Source: Parvularcula oceani (GTDB lineage Bacteria > Pseudomonadota > Alphaproteobacteria > Caulobacterales > Parvularculaceae). From it: a DNA stretch of 64,000 nt. A program made the translations under genes and the position numbers. The notes under the pieces were generated by a model. It did not search any database. It worked only from the letters and a program-made list of their open reading frames with translations, and was not told the origin of the DNA. Of the stretch, positions 25,507 through 34,535 are shown piece after piece (the stretch's first letter is position 1; every line of letters begins with the position of its first letter). The stretch is taken from positions 21,603 through 85,602 of the forward strand of contig NZ_JPHU01000014.1 in the NCBI RefSeq assembly GCF_000733125.1, read 5' to 3'.

Positions 25507-26307
25507 ATGGAGCCCATGACCGCCTTCGCCCTGACCTATGCCGGCCTTCTGGCCATCATCTGGCTGCGCTACGGCCTCGTTGCCGGCCTCTTCCACGGCC
25601 TTTTGTGGATGCGGCCCGAGGACCGCGTGCGCGGCGTGCGGCTCGCCAAGATGCGACCGACCCGCAAGGCGATCTGGCGCGAGGCGAGAACCTCCTTCTT
25701 CGTCAGCTTCATCTACGCGCTGCCCGCCGCCGTGCTGATCGAGGCATGGAAGCGGGGCGGCACGATGATCTATGACGGAACGCCGCAGGGCCTTCTTGCC
25801 TGGCTCTACCTGCCGCTCAGCGTCCTCGCCTATCTCGTCCTGCACGACGCCTATTTCTACTGGACGCACAGGGCCATGCATCACCCGCGCCTCTATGCGG
25901 CGACGCACAGGACCCACCACGTCTCAAAGCAGCCCACGCCCTGGGCCAGCTTCGCCTTCAGCCCGTGGGAAGCGCTGATCTCGGCCTGGTTCGTGCCCGC
26001 GCTCGCCTTCGTGCTGCCGATCCATATCGGCGCCTTCCTCGTCCTCCTGACGGTGATGACGGTGCAGGCGGTCTGCAATCACTCGGGCTGGGAGATCTAT
26101 CCGAGGCGCTTCCTCGACGGCCCCGTCGGGCGGCACCTCATCACGGCGCGGCACCACAATCTCCACCACACCCGCTTCGCGCGGAATTACGGGCTCTATT
26201 TCCGCTGGTGGGACCGCTTGTGCGGCACGGACGACATGAGCGGCGACCCCATGGCGGCGCCCCAGCCGGCGGGAGCCGGGGCGAGGGCAAGAGCAAGAGC
26301 GGCCTGA
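25507..26307 (+). CDS. Sterol desaturase/fatty acid hydroxylase superfamily membrane enzyme
   Basis: 266 residues, four or more TM helices. The di-iron histidine clusters are intact: HDAYFYWTHRAMHH, HRTHHVSK and ARHHNLHHTRF. The superfamily introduces hydroxyl groups or double bonds into lipids; the substrate cannot be told from sequence. The C-terminal ~20 residues are Ala/Arg low-complexity. It starts 15 nt after the antiporter stop, so co-transcription is likely. Confidence 0.88.
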   Translation: MEPMTAFALTYAGLLAIIWLRYGLVAGLFHGLLWMRPEDRVRGVRLAKMRPTRKAIWREARTSFFVSFIYALPAAVLIEAWKRGGTMIYDGTPQGLLAWLYLPLSVLAYLVLHDAYFYWTHRAMHHPRLYAATHRTHHVSKQPTPWASFAFSPWEALISAWFVPALAFVLPIHIGAFLVLLTVMTVQAVCNHSGWEIYPRRFLDGPVGRHLITARHHNLHHTRFARNYGLYFRWWDRLCGTDDMSGDPMAAPQPAGAGARARARAA

Positions 26308-26413
26308 TCCGCGCCCGCTTGCCCTTTGCCGGGCAGGGCGCTAACAGCCCGCTTCCTCCGCGCGGGAGGGCGCCACCCGCACCGCGCACCCATCCTCAAA
26401 AAGGAAGGACAAC

Positions 26414-26842
26414 ATGGCAAAGAAAGTCGCCGGCTACCTGAAGCTTCAGGTGCCTGCGGGGGCCGCGAACCCGTCCCCGCCCATCGGTCCCGCTCTCGGT
26501 CAGCGCGGCCTGAACATCATGGAATTCTGCAAGGCGTTCAACGCGCAGACGCAGGAGATGGAGAAGGGGATGCCGATCCCCACGATCATCACGATCTTCT
26601 CCGACAAGTCGTTCAGCTTCAAGACCAAGACGCCGCCGGCCAGCTATCTCATCAAGAAGGCCGCTGGCCTGTCCAAGGGCTCGACCCTGCCGGGCAAGGA
26701 AAGCGCCGGCTCGATCTCGCAGGCGCAGCTGCGCGAGATCGCAGAACAGAAAATGGCCGACCTGAACGCGAACGACCTCGATCAGGCGACCAAGATCATC
26801 GCCGGCTCCGCCCGCGCGATGGGCCTGAAGGTGGAGGGCTGA
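26414..26842 (+). CDS. rplK: 50S ribosomal protein L11
   Basis: 142 residues. [39 protein letters not shown] and the C-terminal [15 protein letters not shown] are typical of L11, which binds 23S rRNA at the GTPase-associated centre. AAGGAAGGA precedes the ATG. The usual upstream secE-nusG pair is absent; a lipid-modifying enzyme gene precedes it. Confidence 0.97.
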   Translation: MAKKVAGYLKLQVPAGAANPSPPIGPALGQRGLNIMEFCKAFNAQTQEMEKGMPIPTIITIFSDKSFSFKTKTPPASYLIKKAAGLSKGSTLPGKESAGSISQAQLREIAEQKMADLNANDLDQATKIIAGSARAMGLKVEG

Positions 26843-26846
26843 GATC

Positions 26847-27548
26847 ATGGCGAAATCCGGAAAACGCATTCGCGCCGCGAAAGAGGGCCTCGACCGCGAG
26901 GCGCTGTTCTCGATCGGTGAGGCGGTGAAGACCGTCAAGGACAAGGCCTCGGCCAAGTTCGACGAGACCGTCGAGATCGCGATGAATCTCGGCGTCGACC
27001 CGCGCCACGCCGATCAGATGGTCCGCGGTGTCGTCAGCCTGCCCAACGGTACGGGCCGCACGGTCCGCGTCGCGGTCTTCGCCAAGGACGACAAGGCCGA
27101 GGAGGCGCGCGCCGCCGGGGCCGACATCGTCGGCGCCGAAGACCTGATGGAGCAGGTCCAGAACGGCCAGATGGACTTCGACCGCGTCATCGCGACGCCG
27201 GACATGATGCCCATCGTCGGCCGCCTCGGCAAACAGCTCGGCCCGCGCGGCCTGATGCCGAACCCCAAGGTCGGCACGGTCACGCCGAACGTGAAGAAGG
27301 CCGTCGAGGACGCCAAGGGCGGCGCGGTCCAGTTCCGCGTCGAGAAGAACGGCATCATCCATGCCGGCGTCGGCAAGGCGAGCTTCGACGCGGACAAGAT
27401 CGAAGAGAATGTCCGTACCTTCATCGACGCGGTGAACAAGGCCAAGCCTTCGGGCGCCAAGGGCACTTATATCCGCAAGATCGCGCTCACGAGCACGATG
27501 GGCCCGGGCATCAAGATCGACCCGCAGGACGCCTTCGGCAACGCGTAA
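26847..27548 (+). CDS. rplA: 50S ribosomal protein L1
   Basis: 233 residues. [47 protein letters not shown] and [18 protein letters not shown] are canonical L1. It forms the L1 stalk and commonly autoregulates rplKA by binding the leader mRNA. It starts 4 nt after rplK and is followed by a terminator, so rplJ/rplL are not in the same unit. Confidence 0.97.
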   Translation: MAKSGKRIRAAKEGLDREALFSIGEAVKTVKDKASAKFDETVEIAMNLGVDPRHADQMVRGVVSLPNGTGRTVRVAVFAKDDKAEEARAAGADIVGAEDLMEQVQNGQMDFDRVIATPDMMPIVGRLGKQLGPRGLMPNPKVGTVTPNVKKAVEDAKGGAVQFRVEKNGIIHAGVGKASFDADKIEENVRTFIDAVNKAKPSGAKGTYIRKIALTSTMGPGIKIDPQDAFGNA

Positions 27549-27575
27549 GCGGCGTGGTCAATTCTCCGAATAAAG

Positions 27576-27604
27576 AAGGCGGCTCCCGAAGGGGCCGCCT
27601 TTTT
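27576..27604 (+). terminator. Rho-independent terminator after rplA
   Basis: AAGGCGGC-TCCCGAAGGG-GCCGCCTT is a strong stem followed by a T-run, 27 nt after the rplA stop. Confidence 0.92.
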
Positions 27605-27630
27605 CATGTTCCGTGCCCGGCAGCGCTGCC

Positions 27631-28272
27631 CTAGGACCCGCCCGCTGCGGGCGGAGCATCGGGCTGGGCCTCGGGCCGGGTATCGCGAAAGGCCGGAAGC
27701 TCCAGGCAGGCCGCTTCGATATCCTGAAGGCGCTGCGGGATCGCCGCTCCGAAACGCCGGGCATTCGAGAGCTGCGGAACGAGCACGAGATCGGCCAGGC
27801 TCGGGCGATCGCCGAAACAGAACCGGCTTTGAGTGCTCGTCAGGAGCTGCGCGCTGGCGGCTAGCCCGCTCTCGATCACCTCGCGCGCCCAATGCGCCCG
27901 CGCCTCTTCGCCGCCGATCGTCTGCACCTTCTGCAGCACTTTGAGGTTCTGCACCGGATGGATGTCGCAGGCGATGGACTGGGCGAAGGCGTTGATCCGC
28001 GCCCTGTCGAGCGGGGCGTCCGGCATCAGCGGAGGCTCCGGATAGACCTCGTCCAGATACTGAACGATCGCCAGGGACTGGGTCAGGACCTGCCCGTCAT
28101 CCAGGACGAGAGCAGGAAGGAAGCCCTGCGGGTTCACCGCGAGGAAGCCCGGCGAATGCTGCTCGCCGGTCTTGAGGTTCTGGAAGGCCGCTTCATGGGC
28201 GACATCCTTGAGCGCCAGGGCGATTCGCACCCGCCAGCTGGCGGTCGAACGGAAATAGGTGTGCAGGATCAT
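27631..28272 (-). CDS. maiA: Zeta-class GST: maleylacetoacetate/maleylpyruvate isomerase
   Basis: 213 residues. The N-terminal thioredoxin fold has the zeta-class motif SSxSWRVRIAL (here STASWRVRIAL), VNPQGFLPALVLDDG and QSLAIVQYLDE; the C-terminal helical half has ACDIHPVQNLKVL. It performs glutathione-dependent cis-trans isomerisation of a maleyl-oxo acid. Its start overlaps the stop of the upstream FAH-family gene by 4 nt. A short FAH partner favours the gentisate (maleylpyruvate) over the homogentisate route. Confidence 0.88.
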   Translation of the reverse strand: MILHTYFRSTASWRVRIALALKDVAHEAAFQNLKTGEQHSPGFLAVNPQGFLPALVLDDGQVLTQSLAIVQYLDEVYPEPPLMPDAPLDRARINAFAQSIACDIHPVQNLKVLQKVQTIGGEEARAHWAREVIESGLAASAQLLTSTQSRFCFGDRPSLADLVLVPQLSNARRFGAAIPQRLQDIEAACLELPAFRDTRPEAQPDAPPAAGGS

Positions 28273-28967
28273 TCCGCCGCTCCTCCGATGGTCACGTCCA
28301 AGGGCGCCAGATCGCCGATCTCGACACGCAGGCGGTCACCCTCGACCACCGGCCCCACCCCGGACGGGGTTCCCGTATAGATCAGGTCCCCCGGCTCGAT
28401 CCGGTACAGCCTGGACAGGAAGGAGATGACGTCCGCCACGGGCCAGATCAAGCAGGAGAGGTCCGAGTGCTGGCGCACCTCGCCGTTCACGAGCATCCGG
28501 ATATCGCCCCTGCTCATGGCGCCTGCGGCATTGGCGGGCCTGATGACGCCGAGCGGGGAGCCCTTCTCGACGTTCTTGGCGGTGTCCCAGGGACGGCCGG
28601 CGCCGCGCGCCTCGCGTTGCAGGTCGCGCCGCGTCATGTCGAGGCCGGCGGCATAGCCATGAACATGGCCGAGGCTCTGTTCGGGCGTCAGGTCGCGTCC
28701 GCCCTTGCCGATGGCGACGACCAGCTCGGCCTCGAAATGAAAATCTGACGTGCCCTGCGGATAAGGGATGACCGATCCGCTCGGAACCACCGTCTCGGCC
28801 CATTTGGTAAAGAAGAACGGAGGCTCGCGGTCGGGATCGCCGCCCATCTCCCGGGCGTGGTCCGCATAATTCCGCCCCACGCAGAAGACGCGCCGGACGG
28901 GAAACCCGTCCCCGCTTCCCTCGACTTGCGCGATGACGGGTTCGGGGATGGCGATGCCCGTGCTCAT
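28269..28967 (-). CDS. Fumarylacetoacetate-hydrolase-family protein, fumarylpyruvate hydrolase-like
   Basis: 232 residues. VFCVGRNYADHAREMG, PFFFTKWAETV, DFHFEAELVVAIGKGG (metal-binding Glu pair) and IYTGTPSGVGPV are characteristic of the short FAH family. The length (~230) fits fumarylpyruvate hydrolase (NagK-like) rather than full fumarylacetoacetase (~420). AGGAGGAACG precedes the ATG. With the coupled isomerase it should convert maleylpyruvate to fumarate and pyruvate, although no ring dioxygenase is in the window. Confidence 0.82.
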   Translation of the reverse strand: MSTGIAIPEPVIAQVEGSGDGFPVRRVFCVGRNYADHAREMGGDPDREPPFFFTKWAETVVPSGSVIPYPQGTSDFHFEAELVVAIGKGGRDLTPEQSLGHVHGYAAGLDMTRRDLQREARGAGRPWDTAKNVEKGSPLGVIRPANAAGAMSRGDIRMLVNGEVRQHSDLSCLIWPVADVISFLSRLYRIEPGDLIYTGTPSGVGPVVEGDRLRVEIGDLAPLDVTIGGAAE

Positions 28968-29088
28968 TCTCGTTCCTCCTGATACGCCCGGTCCCCCGGG
29001 GCAGAGCAACCTGAAGGCGAAACGGCAAGGCGTCAGGGCAGCCATCCGAAGCGAGATGCCCCGGATAAATCAGCCGATGGAGGAGGAG

Positions 29089-29165
29089 TGGCGCACCGGG
29101 GAGGATTCGAACCCCCGACCCCCAGATTCGTAGTCTGGTGCTCTATCCAGCTGAGCTACCGGTGC
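29089..29165 (-). tRNA. tRNA-Arg (anticodon ACG)
   Basis: A 77-nt cloverleaf on the minus strand: acceptor GCACCGG/CCGGTGC, D-arm GCTCAGCTGGATAGAGC, anticodon stem CCAGA/TCTGG with loop CTACGAA giving ACG, and a T-arm with TTCGAAT. CCA is encoded. It lies downstream of the DEAD-box helicase on the same strand. Confidence 0.96.
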
Positions 29166-29188
29166 GTGGAGGCGGCTTATGACGCCTT

Positions 29189-29225
29189 CGTTCCGGCCGC
29201 GCAAGACCCGGCCGGAACGATTTTT
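29189..29225 (+). terminator. Perfect 11-bp inverted repeat with T-run
   Basis: CGTTCCGGCCG and CGGCCGGAACG pair perfectly and are followed on the plus strand by ATTTTT. The T-run points to plus-strand termination although both flanking genes (tRNA-Arg and the helicase) are on the minus strand; it may protect them from antisense transcription. Confidence 0.5.
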
Positions 29226-29239
29226 GGCCAGTTTTCCAC

Positions 29240-30568
29240 CTAGTTCGTCACGGACCGCGATCCGCCGCCGCTTCTGCGGCGCGAACGGGGCTTGCCGGGG
29301 CGGGCGCCCTCGGGTTTCGCGGGCTTTCCCGCGCCCGGAGACGACTTGCTGCGGCTGCGCTGCCTTTGCGGCCGCGCACGGTTCTGCCCCTTGCGGTGCT
29401 GAGGCTTTTCCTTGGGCTGGGGAGGACCGAGCTCCTCGAGCGAGACCGAGCCTTCGGCCACGGGCACGGTCTGCCGCGTCAGCTTCTCGACGGCGCGCAG
29501 AAGCGGCACCTCGTCGGCGGAGCAGAAGGCCACCGCCTCGCCAGAGCGCCCGGCGCGCGCCGTGCGGCCGATGCGGTGGACATAGGCTTCGGCCACTTCG
29601 GGCAGGTCGTGCTGGATGACGTGACTGACGCCCGTGACGTCGATGCCGCGCGCGGCGATGTCGGTCGCCACGAGGACGGGCAGCTCGCCGCCCGAAAAGG
29701 CCTTGAGCGTGCGCTGCCGCGCGTTCTGGGCCTTGTTGCCGTGGATCGCGCCGCTCTCGATGCCGCGCGCGCCGAGGGCTTTGACGATCTTGTCGGCGCC
29801 ATGCTTGGTCCGGCTGAAGACGATGGCCTTGGTGACCTCCGGGTCGGACAGGATCTTCGCGAGCGCGTCGACCTTGCCGGCTTTCGGCACGAACAGGACC
29901 GACTGCTCGACCCGGTCGGCGGTCTTGGCGACGGGCGTGACCTCGACCCGCGCGGGATCGGTCAGGAGGTCATTGGCGAAGCGGACGATCTCCTTCGGCA
30001 TGGTGGCCGAGAAGAGGAAGGTCTGCACGCGCTCGGGCATGGCGCGGCGGATGCGCTGGATCGGCTTGATGAAGCCCATGTCGAGCATCTGGTCGGCCTC
30101 GTCGAGGACGAGCATCCCCGTCTCCGAAAGATCGACGAGGCCCTGATCCATCATGTCGTTGAGGCGCCCCGGCGTCGCGACCAGAACGTCGACGCCGCCC
30201 GCCATGGAGCGGCGCTGGCGGTTCACCGGCACGCCGCCGATGATCAGCGCGGTGCGCACGCGCATCTTGCCGCCATAGGCCTGCACCCGCTCGAGGATCT
30301 GCACGGCGAGTTCCCGCGTCGGCGCGAGAATCAGCGCGCGCGGCTGCTTCGCGGTCCAGCGGACGGGCTGTTCGTGCAGGCGGTGCAGGATCGGCAGGAC
30401 GAAGGCGGCCGTCTTGCCCGTGCCGGTCTGCGCGATGCCGAGGACGTCGGAGCCCTTCATGGCGGGCGGAATCGCCTGCGCCTGGATCGGGGTCGGCTGG
30501 GTGTGGCCTTCGGCGTCGAGCGCGCGCGAAAGAGGCGCGGCGAGCGCGAGGTCGGAAAATTGAGTCAT
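29240..30568 (-). CDS. DEAD-box RNA helicase, RhlE-like
   Basis: 442 residues. Q motif (QPTPIQAQAIP), Walker A AQTGTGKT, PTRELA, VLDEADQMLDMG, SATM, and C-terminal ATDIAARGID and HRIGRTARAG are all intact. The last ~70 residues are a basic, Pro/Arg/Lys-rich RNA-binding tail. It unwinds RNA in ribosome assembly or mRNA decay. One of two DEAD-box genes in the window (the other at 56233). Start at the Met of MTQFSDLALA. Confidence 0.93.
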   Translation of the reverse strand: MTQFSDLALAAPLSRALDAEGHTQPTPIQAQAIPPAMKGSDVLGIAQTGTGKTAAFVLPILHRLHEQPVRWTAKQPRALILAPTRELAVQILERVQAYGGKMRVRTALIIGGVPVNRQRRSMAGGVDVLVATPGRLNDMMDQGLVDLSETGMLVLDEADQMLDMGFIKPIQRIRRAMPERVQTFLFSATMPKEIVRFANDLLTDPARVEVTPVAKTADRVEQSVLFVPKAGKVDALAKILSDPEVTKAIVFSRTKHGADKIVKALGARGIESGAIHGNKAQNARQRTLKAFSGGELPVLVATDIAARGIDVTGVSHVIQHDLPEVAEAYVHRIGRTARAGRSGEAVAFCSADEVPLLRAVEKLTRQTVPVAEGSVSLEELGPPQPKEKPQHRKGQNRARPQRQRSRSKSSPGAGKPAKPEGARPGKPRSRRRSGGGSRSVTN

Positions 30569-30748
30569 GGAAACTTTCGATGTCCGGCGCATCGGATGAG
30601 CACCGGTGGGGAGGCCGCCACGCGTGCAGGGGCAGCCTCGAAAGGGTGAGCAGGCGCCGGAGAAACCCGGCAGCACGCTGCTGCTGTCCGCGATCTGGGC
30701 CGTGCGGCCCGGGAAAGCAAGCCCGCATCTTTTCCCGCCGGGAAGGCG

Positions 30749-31666
30749 TCACCGGGACAGGCGCTGCTCCACCGCTGCGCGATAGGCGCGGCTGACGGGA
30801 ACCTCGTCCCCGCCTGCGAGGAGCGCGGTCGCGCCGCCCTGTCCGTCGGCCCGCACTTCGCGCACCGCCAGGAGGTTCACGAGCCAGGAGCGATGAGTGC
30901 GCACCGCCGGGACACCGGCTTCGATCAGCGCCGCCTCCAGCGCCTTCAGCGTGTCGCGCGCGAGGATGGGCGGGCCGTCCCCGCCGACCTCGACGTAATT
31001 TCCCGCCGCGCGCGCCCATGAGAAGCTCTGCGGATCGAGATAGGTCGTCCGGCTTCCCGTCTTCAGCGGCAGCCGCGTCTGGTTGAGCGCCTGCGCAGGC
31101 CGCCCGGGCGCGCCTCGCATGCTCCGGCGCACGCCCTCGGCGACGGCCAGGATCAGGAGATAGCTCAGCGCGTCCTTGCGGTATTCGTAGAGCAGTTCGC
31201 GGCCGACATCTCCGAAGAAGCGGTATTCGCCGCCCGCCGCCAGCGGCCAGACGATCTCGCGCAGCAGGACCATCAGCCCGACATGGAGGAGGGAGAAGAG
31301 CACGCTTCCGGCGAAATGGACCAGCGCGACCCGCCATCGCGGCCGGGCCGTCAGCGGCACCGCGCCGAGAAGGGCGAGCAGGAAGGGAAGCAGGGCCAGC
31401 GTGCCGAGCGCGCTCGTATATTCCGTCACGAAGGGCAGGGGGCTGGCGCTCGCCCCCTCGCGCACCGCTTCGGTGCGCAGGGACAGGGCGTTGACCGTGG
31501 CCACGACGAAGACGAGCGGCGCGACAATCAGGAAAGCGCGGCGCTGCCACGCCGCCCATCGCGGACGGATGCCGTTCATCCCACGGGGCCGCTCGTCATC
31601 ACTTCCGGCTGGAGACCCGCCGGAATCCGGCCTCACAGGATGAGGCTGCCCGGAGATCGCGCTCAT
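30749..31666 (-). CDS. LytTR-type transcriptional regulator with integral membrane N-terminus
   Basis: 305 residues. Four hydrophobic helices (about 40-165) precede a C-terminal LytTR DNA-binding domain: SWARAAGNYVEVGGDG, LKALEAALIEAGVPAVRTHRSWLVNLLAV and EVPVSRAYRAAVEQRL. This one-component, membrane-embedded layout is common in alphaproteobacteria. The ATG at 31666 has GGAGGGG 8 nt upstream and overlaps the ATG of the divergent acyltransferase; a later Met at 31579 would leave an 85-bp gap. Confidence 0.85.
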   Translation of the reverse strand: MSAISGQPHPVRPDSGGSPAGSDDERPRGMNGIRPRWAAWQRRAFLIVAPLVFVVATVNALSLRTEAVREGASASPLPFVTEYTSALGTLALLPFLLALLGAVPLTARPRWRVALVHFAGSVLFSLLHVGLMVLLREIVWPLAAGGEYRFFGDVGRELLYEYRKDALSYLLILAVAEGVRRSMRGAPGRPAQALNQTRLPLKTGSRTTYLDPQSFSWARAAGNYVEVGGDGPPILARDTLKALEAALIEAGVPAVRTHRSWLVNLLAVREVRADGQGGATALLAGGDEVPVSRAYRAAVEQRLSR

Positions 31667-32882
31667 GTCCCTCACCCCTCCCTCGCTCGCTGCGTCCTTG
31701 CCCGCGACGCGCCGCTACGACCTCGACTGGCTGCGCATCGGCGCGTTCGGCCTCCTCATCTTCTACCACATCGGCATGTTCTACGTGTCGTGGGGCTGGC
31801 ATGTGAAAAGCGCCTATGCCTCCGAGGCGATAGAACCGCTCATGCTGTCGGTGAACCCCTGGCGGCTGCCGCTTCTGTTCTTCGTATCGGGCGTCGCCAT
31901 CCGCTATGCCTCGGACAAGGCAGGGGCAGGGGCTTTCAGCGCGTCGCGGGCACTGCGCCTCGGCGTGCCGCTCCTGTTCGGGATGGCGGTGGCGGTTGCG
32001 CCGCAGAGCTATTTCGAGCTGCGCGAGGCGGGCCTCATCGAGGCGGGGTGGTGGCCCTTCTACCGAGACTATCTGCGCTTCGAGCAGGTCTTCCCGATCA
32101 TCACGCCGACCTGGAACCACCTTTGGTATGTGGCTTACCTGCTCGTCTATATCCTCCTGCTCGCGCCGGTCCTGCCCCTCCTGCGGCGCATCGCAGAGCG
32201 CGGGTTCCTCGGCCGCTGGCTGGGCAGCCCGCTGCGCCTTCTCGTCCTGATCGCGCTGCCGAGCCTGCTGTCAGGCCTCCTGCTCGCCCCGCGCTTCCCG
32301 ACCACGCATGCGCTGACGGATGACTGGGCGAATCATGCCGCCTCTCTCTATCCGCTGCTCCTGGGCTATTTCGCGGCGAAGGACGAAGGCTTCTGGCGCG
32401 CCGTCGACCGGGCGCTTCCCCTGACGCTCGTCCTCGTCTTGCTGCTCCTGCCGACGCGGCTCTTCGCCAATGCCTGGTATCCCGCTCTCGAGGATGCGCT
32501 CGGCGCCGCCCTCCGCGATGCCATCTGGGCGCCCGGCAGGACCCTCTATCTCTGGTCCTGCATCCTCGCCCTTCTCGGCCTCGCGCGCCGCTATCTCGCC
32601 GAGCCCTCGGCGCTCCTGCGATATCTGACGGGCGGCGTCTTCTGCTATTACGTCGTCCACCAGACCGTCATCGTGGCCGCGGGATATGCGCTGTCCCGGC
32701 AGGACCTGCCGGTCTGGGCGGAGGCGGGGGCGTTGATCGTCCTCACCGTGGCGGCCTGCGGCCTGTCCTACGAGCTGTTCCGGCGCATCCCCGTCCTGCG
32801 GGTCGCCTTCGGGATCGCGGGTCCGCGCGCCCGGCCGGTCGAGCAGGAGAGGGCGGCACCCGCACCGGTGCCCGCGCGCTGA
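31665..32882 (+). CDS. Acyltransferase-3 family membrane protein (OpgC-like)
   Basis: 405 residues with about ten TM helices. It begins RRYDLDWLRIGAFGLLIFYHIGMFYVS, the hallmark N-terminus (Asp-Trp-Leu-Arg, His in TM1) of acyltransferase-3/OpgC proteins, followed by PLLFFVSGVAIRYA and HLWYVAYLLVYILLL. It should O-acylate a surface glycan or osmoregulated glucan. Head-to-head with the LytTR regulator, its likely controller. GGAG lies 9 nt upstream of the ATG. Confidence 0.88.
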   Translation: MSLTPPSLAASLPATRRYDLDWLRIGAFGLLIFYHIGMFYVSWGWHVKSAYASEAIEPLMLSVNPWRLPLLFFVSGVAIRYASDKAGAGAFSASRALRLGVPLLFGMAVAVAPQSYFELREAGLIEAGWWPFYRDYLRFEQVFPIITPTWNHLWYVAYLLVYILLLAPVLPLLRRIAERGFLGRWLGSPLRLLVLIALPSLLSGLLLAPRFPTTHALTDDWANHAASLYPLLLGYFAAKDEGFWRAVDRALPLTLVLVLLLLPTRLFANAWYPALEDALGAALRDAIWAPGRTLYLWSCILALLGLARRYLAEPSALLRYLTGGVFCYYVVHQTVIVAAGYALSRQDLPVWAEAGALIVLTVAACGLSYELFRRIPVLRVAFGIAGPRARPVEQERAAPAPVPAR

Positions 32883-32886
32883 CGCC

Positions 32887-33636
32887 TCAGGTGAAGATCT
32901 CCAGAAGGCTGCCAAGGATCCCGCCGCCGCCCGAGGCCTGCGGCGGGCGCTCGCTTTGCAGCCACACCTCGCCCAAACCGCTCAGGCGCACGTTCTCGGC
33001 TTCGCCTGCGCGCAGATACTGGTTCGTGGTCAGAACGCGGCCATGGGCGGTGAAAGGACCGGTGACGGCCGCGACCGCATTGGTGTCCACCACCACCTCG
33101 TTATCCGCCAGAGGGCGGACCAGCGTCCGTCCCGGCACTTTGAGGTGAACCGTGCCGGTGCCGGTCACACGCGTCATCGTCCAGAACTCCCGCTTCGCCA
33201 TGCGTTGCACGGTGAAGGAGAGGTCGCCGCTATGACCGAGATAGAGGGCGGGCTTGATGGCGACGGGACGATCCGGCGCGATCTTCAGGTCCCGCACCTC
33301 GCCATGATAATCGCGCCCCGCCACGAGCCGCAGCGCGCCGTCTTGCGCTTCGAAGCGGTTCGCCCAGAGGTTCTGGCCCGAGAAGAGGCCGAGGATCGGC
33401 AGGCGGCGCGACGCGACGCGCTGCGTCCTCAGCGCGAAGGGGCCGTCCGCCAGAAGCAGCGAAGAGCGGCGCAGATAGGCCGCTTCGCCGGGCTCCAGGT
33501 CGATCTCGAGAACCTCCGGCCTCGCCGGGCTTTCCGGCGCCGGTCGCGCAGGCGCCTCCTGCGGCCTCGCCGAGGCCGGGCGCGCGGTCGGACGCCGTCC
33601 GCCGAAAGTCCGCGCGAGCATTTCGTGCTTGTCCAT
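32887..33636 (-). CDS. AIM24-family protein
   Basis: 249 residues. A Pro/Arg-rich N-terminal ~45 residues precede a beta-sandwich domain with GTGTVHLKVPGRTLV, DNEVVVDTNAVAAVTGPF and LSGLGEVWLQSE, the repeating pattern of AIM24/TIGR00266 proteins. The family's role is unclear (membrane-associated in bacteria; mitochondrial in yeast). It is convergent with the acyltransferase, 4 nt apart. Confidence 0.8.
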   Translation of the reverse strand: MDKHEMLARTFGGRRPTARPASARPQEAPARPAPESPARPEVLEIDLEPGEAAYLRRSSLLLADGPFALRTQRVASRRLPILGLFSGQNLWANRFEAQDGALRLVAGRDYHGEVRDLKIAPDRPVAIKPALYLGHSGDLSFTVQRMAKREFWTMTRVTGTGTVHLKVPGRTLVRPLADNEVVVDTNAVAAVTGPFTAHGRVLTTNQYLRAGEAENVRLSGLGEVWLQSERPPQASGGGGILGSLLEIFT

Positions 33637-33665
33637 ATCCCCAGCCTAGCACAGCGGAGCGGTGA

Positions 33666-34535
33666 TCACCGCCCGAGCGCTGCGTCGCGCCCGCGAAAGC
33701 GGCCATGGCGGTGGATCTCCTCGCGGTGGCCGAGCGCGAAGGCGACGTTCGGCGCGCCGGGCAGCCGCTCGGTGTAAAGCCGGACCGAGCGGTTCTGATC
33801 CTGCAGGTCCTCCGAATGCATGAAGGGCAGATAGACGAAGGCCCGCCGCTCCGGCGGTTCGGCCAGGTCGAAGCCCCGCCCGATGGCATGGTCGGCGATG
33901 TGCCGCGCCTTCTCGTCATTCTCGAAGGCCCTGGCGCTGCCCCGGTGCAGGTTCCGTGAGAACTGGTCGAGCAGGATCAGGAGGGCGAGCGAGCCGGTGG
34001 GGCTGCGCATCCACTCATCGTGCCGGCCTCGCGCTGCGGTGTCCTGCAGGCCGCCGAAACGCTCGGCGATCCGCCTGTCGAGAGCCTCGTCCTTCGCGAA
34101 ATGCTTCTTCGCCGGCACCTCGTCGAACCAGAAACGCAGGACATCCTCCGCTTCGGGCGCTGGCGCGGGCAGGTCTTCCATGCCGGTCTCCGCCGCGTCC
34201 GGATAGAAGGCGACATGTCCCGCAATGGCGCTCACGGCGGGAAATGGGTCGTAATAGGTCCAGGCCCGGTCCGGCTCGTCCAGCACCGCGTCATAGGCCG
34301 CGCGCCCCTTGAACGGGCACCAGGTCTCATGCGCAGTGGGGGTCAGGGCGGACGGGTCCACGTTCCGTCGCGGAAAATAGGTCACGGGCGCGAGGTCGGC
34401 CTCGCGCAGGCATATGGCGTTCGTGCTGGCCGCCAGGAGGCGGCCCGACGGCGCGGTCGCGTTGGCGAGCCCCGCCAGCCGCTGCGTGGAGATCGGGTGA
34501 TCGGGCCCCGGCTCCTTGTGCGGTCCCGTCTTCAC
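33666..34535 (-). CDS. DUF427-DUF924 fusion protein
   Basis: 289 residues with two recognisable halves. Residues ~25-110 (YFPRRNVDPSALTPTAHETWCPFKG, AWTYYDPFPAVSAIAGHVAFYP) are DUF427. Residues ~125-285 (EDVLRFWFDEVPAKKHFAKDE, LILLDQFSRNLHRGSARAFENDEKA, YLPFMHSEDLQDQ) are DUF924, a TPR-like helical fold. The two domains are usually separate proteins. Its start overlaps the upstream gene's stop by 4 nt. Function unknown. Confidence 0.85.
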   Translation of the reverse strand: MKTGPHKEPGPDHPISTQRLAGLANATAPSGRLLAASTNAICLREADLAPVTYFPRRNVDPSALTPTAHETWCPFKGRAAYDAVLDEPDRAWTYYDPFPAVSAIAGHVAFYPDAAETGMEDLPAPAPEAEDVLRFWFDEVPAKKHFAKDEALDRRIAERFGGLQDTAARGRHDEWMRSPTGSLALLILLDQFSRNLHRGSARAFENDEKARHIADHAIGRGFDLAEPPERRAFVYLPFMHSEDLQDQNRSVRLYTERLPGAPNVAFALGHREEIHRHGRFRGRDAALGR

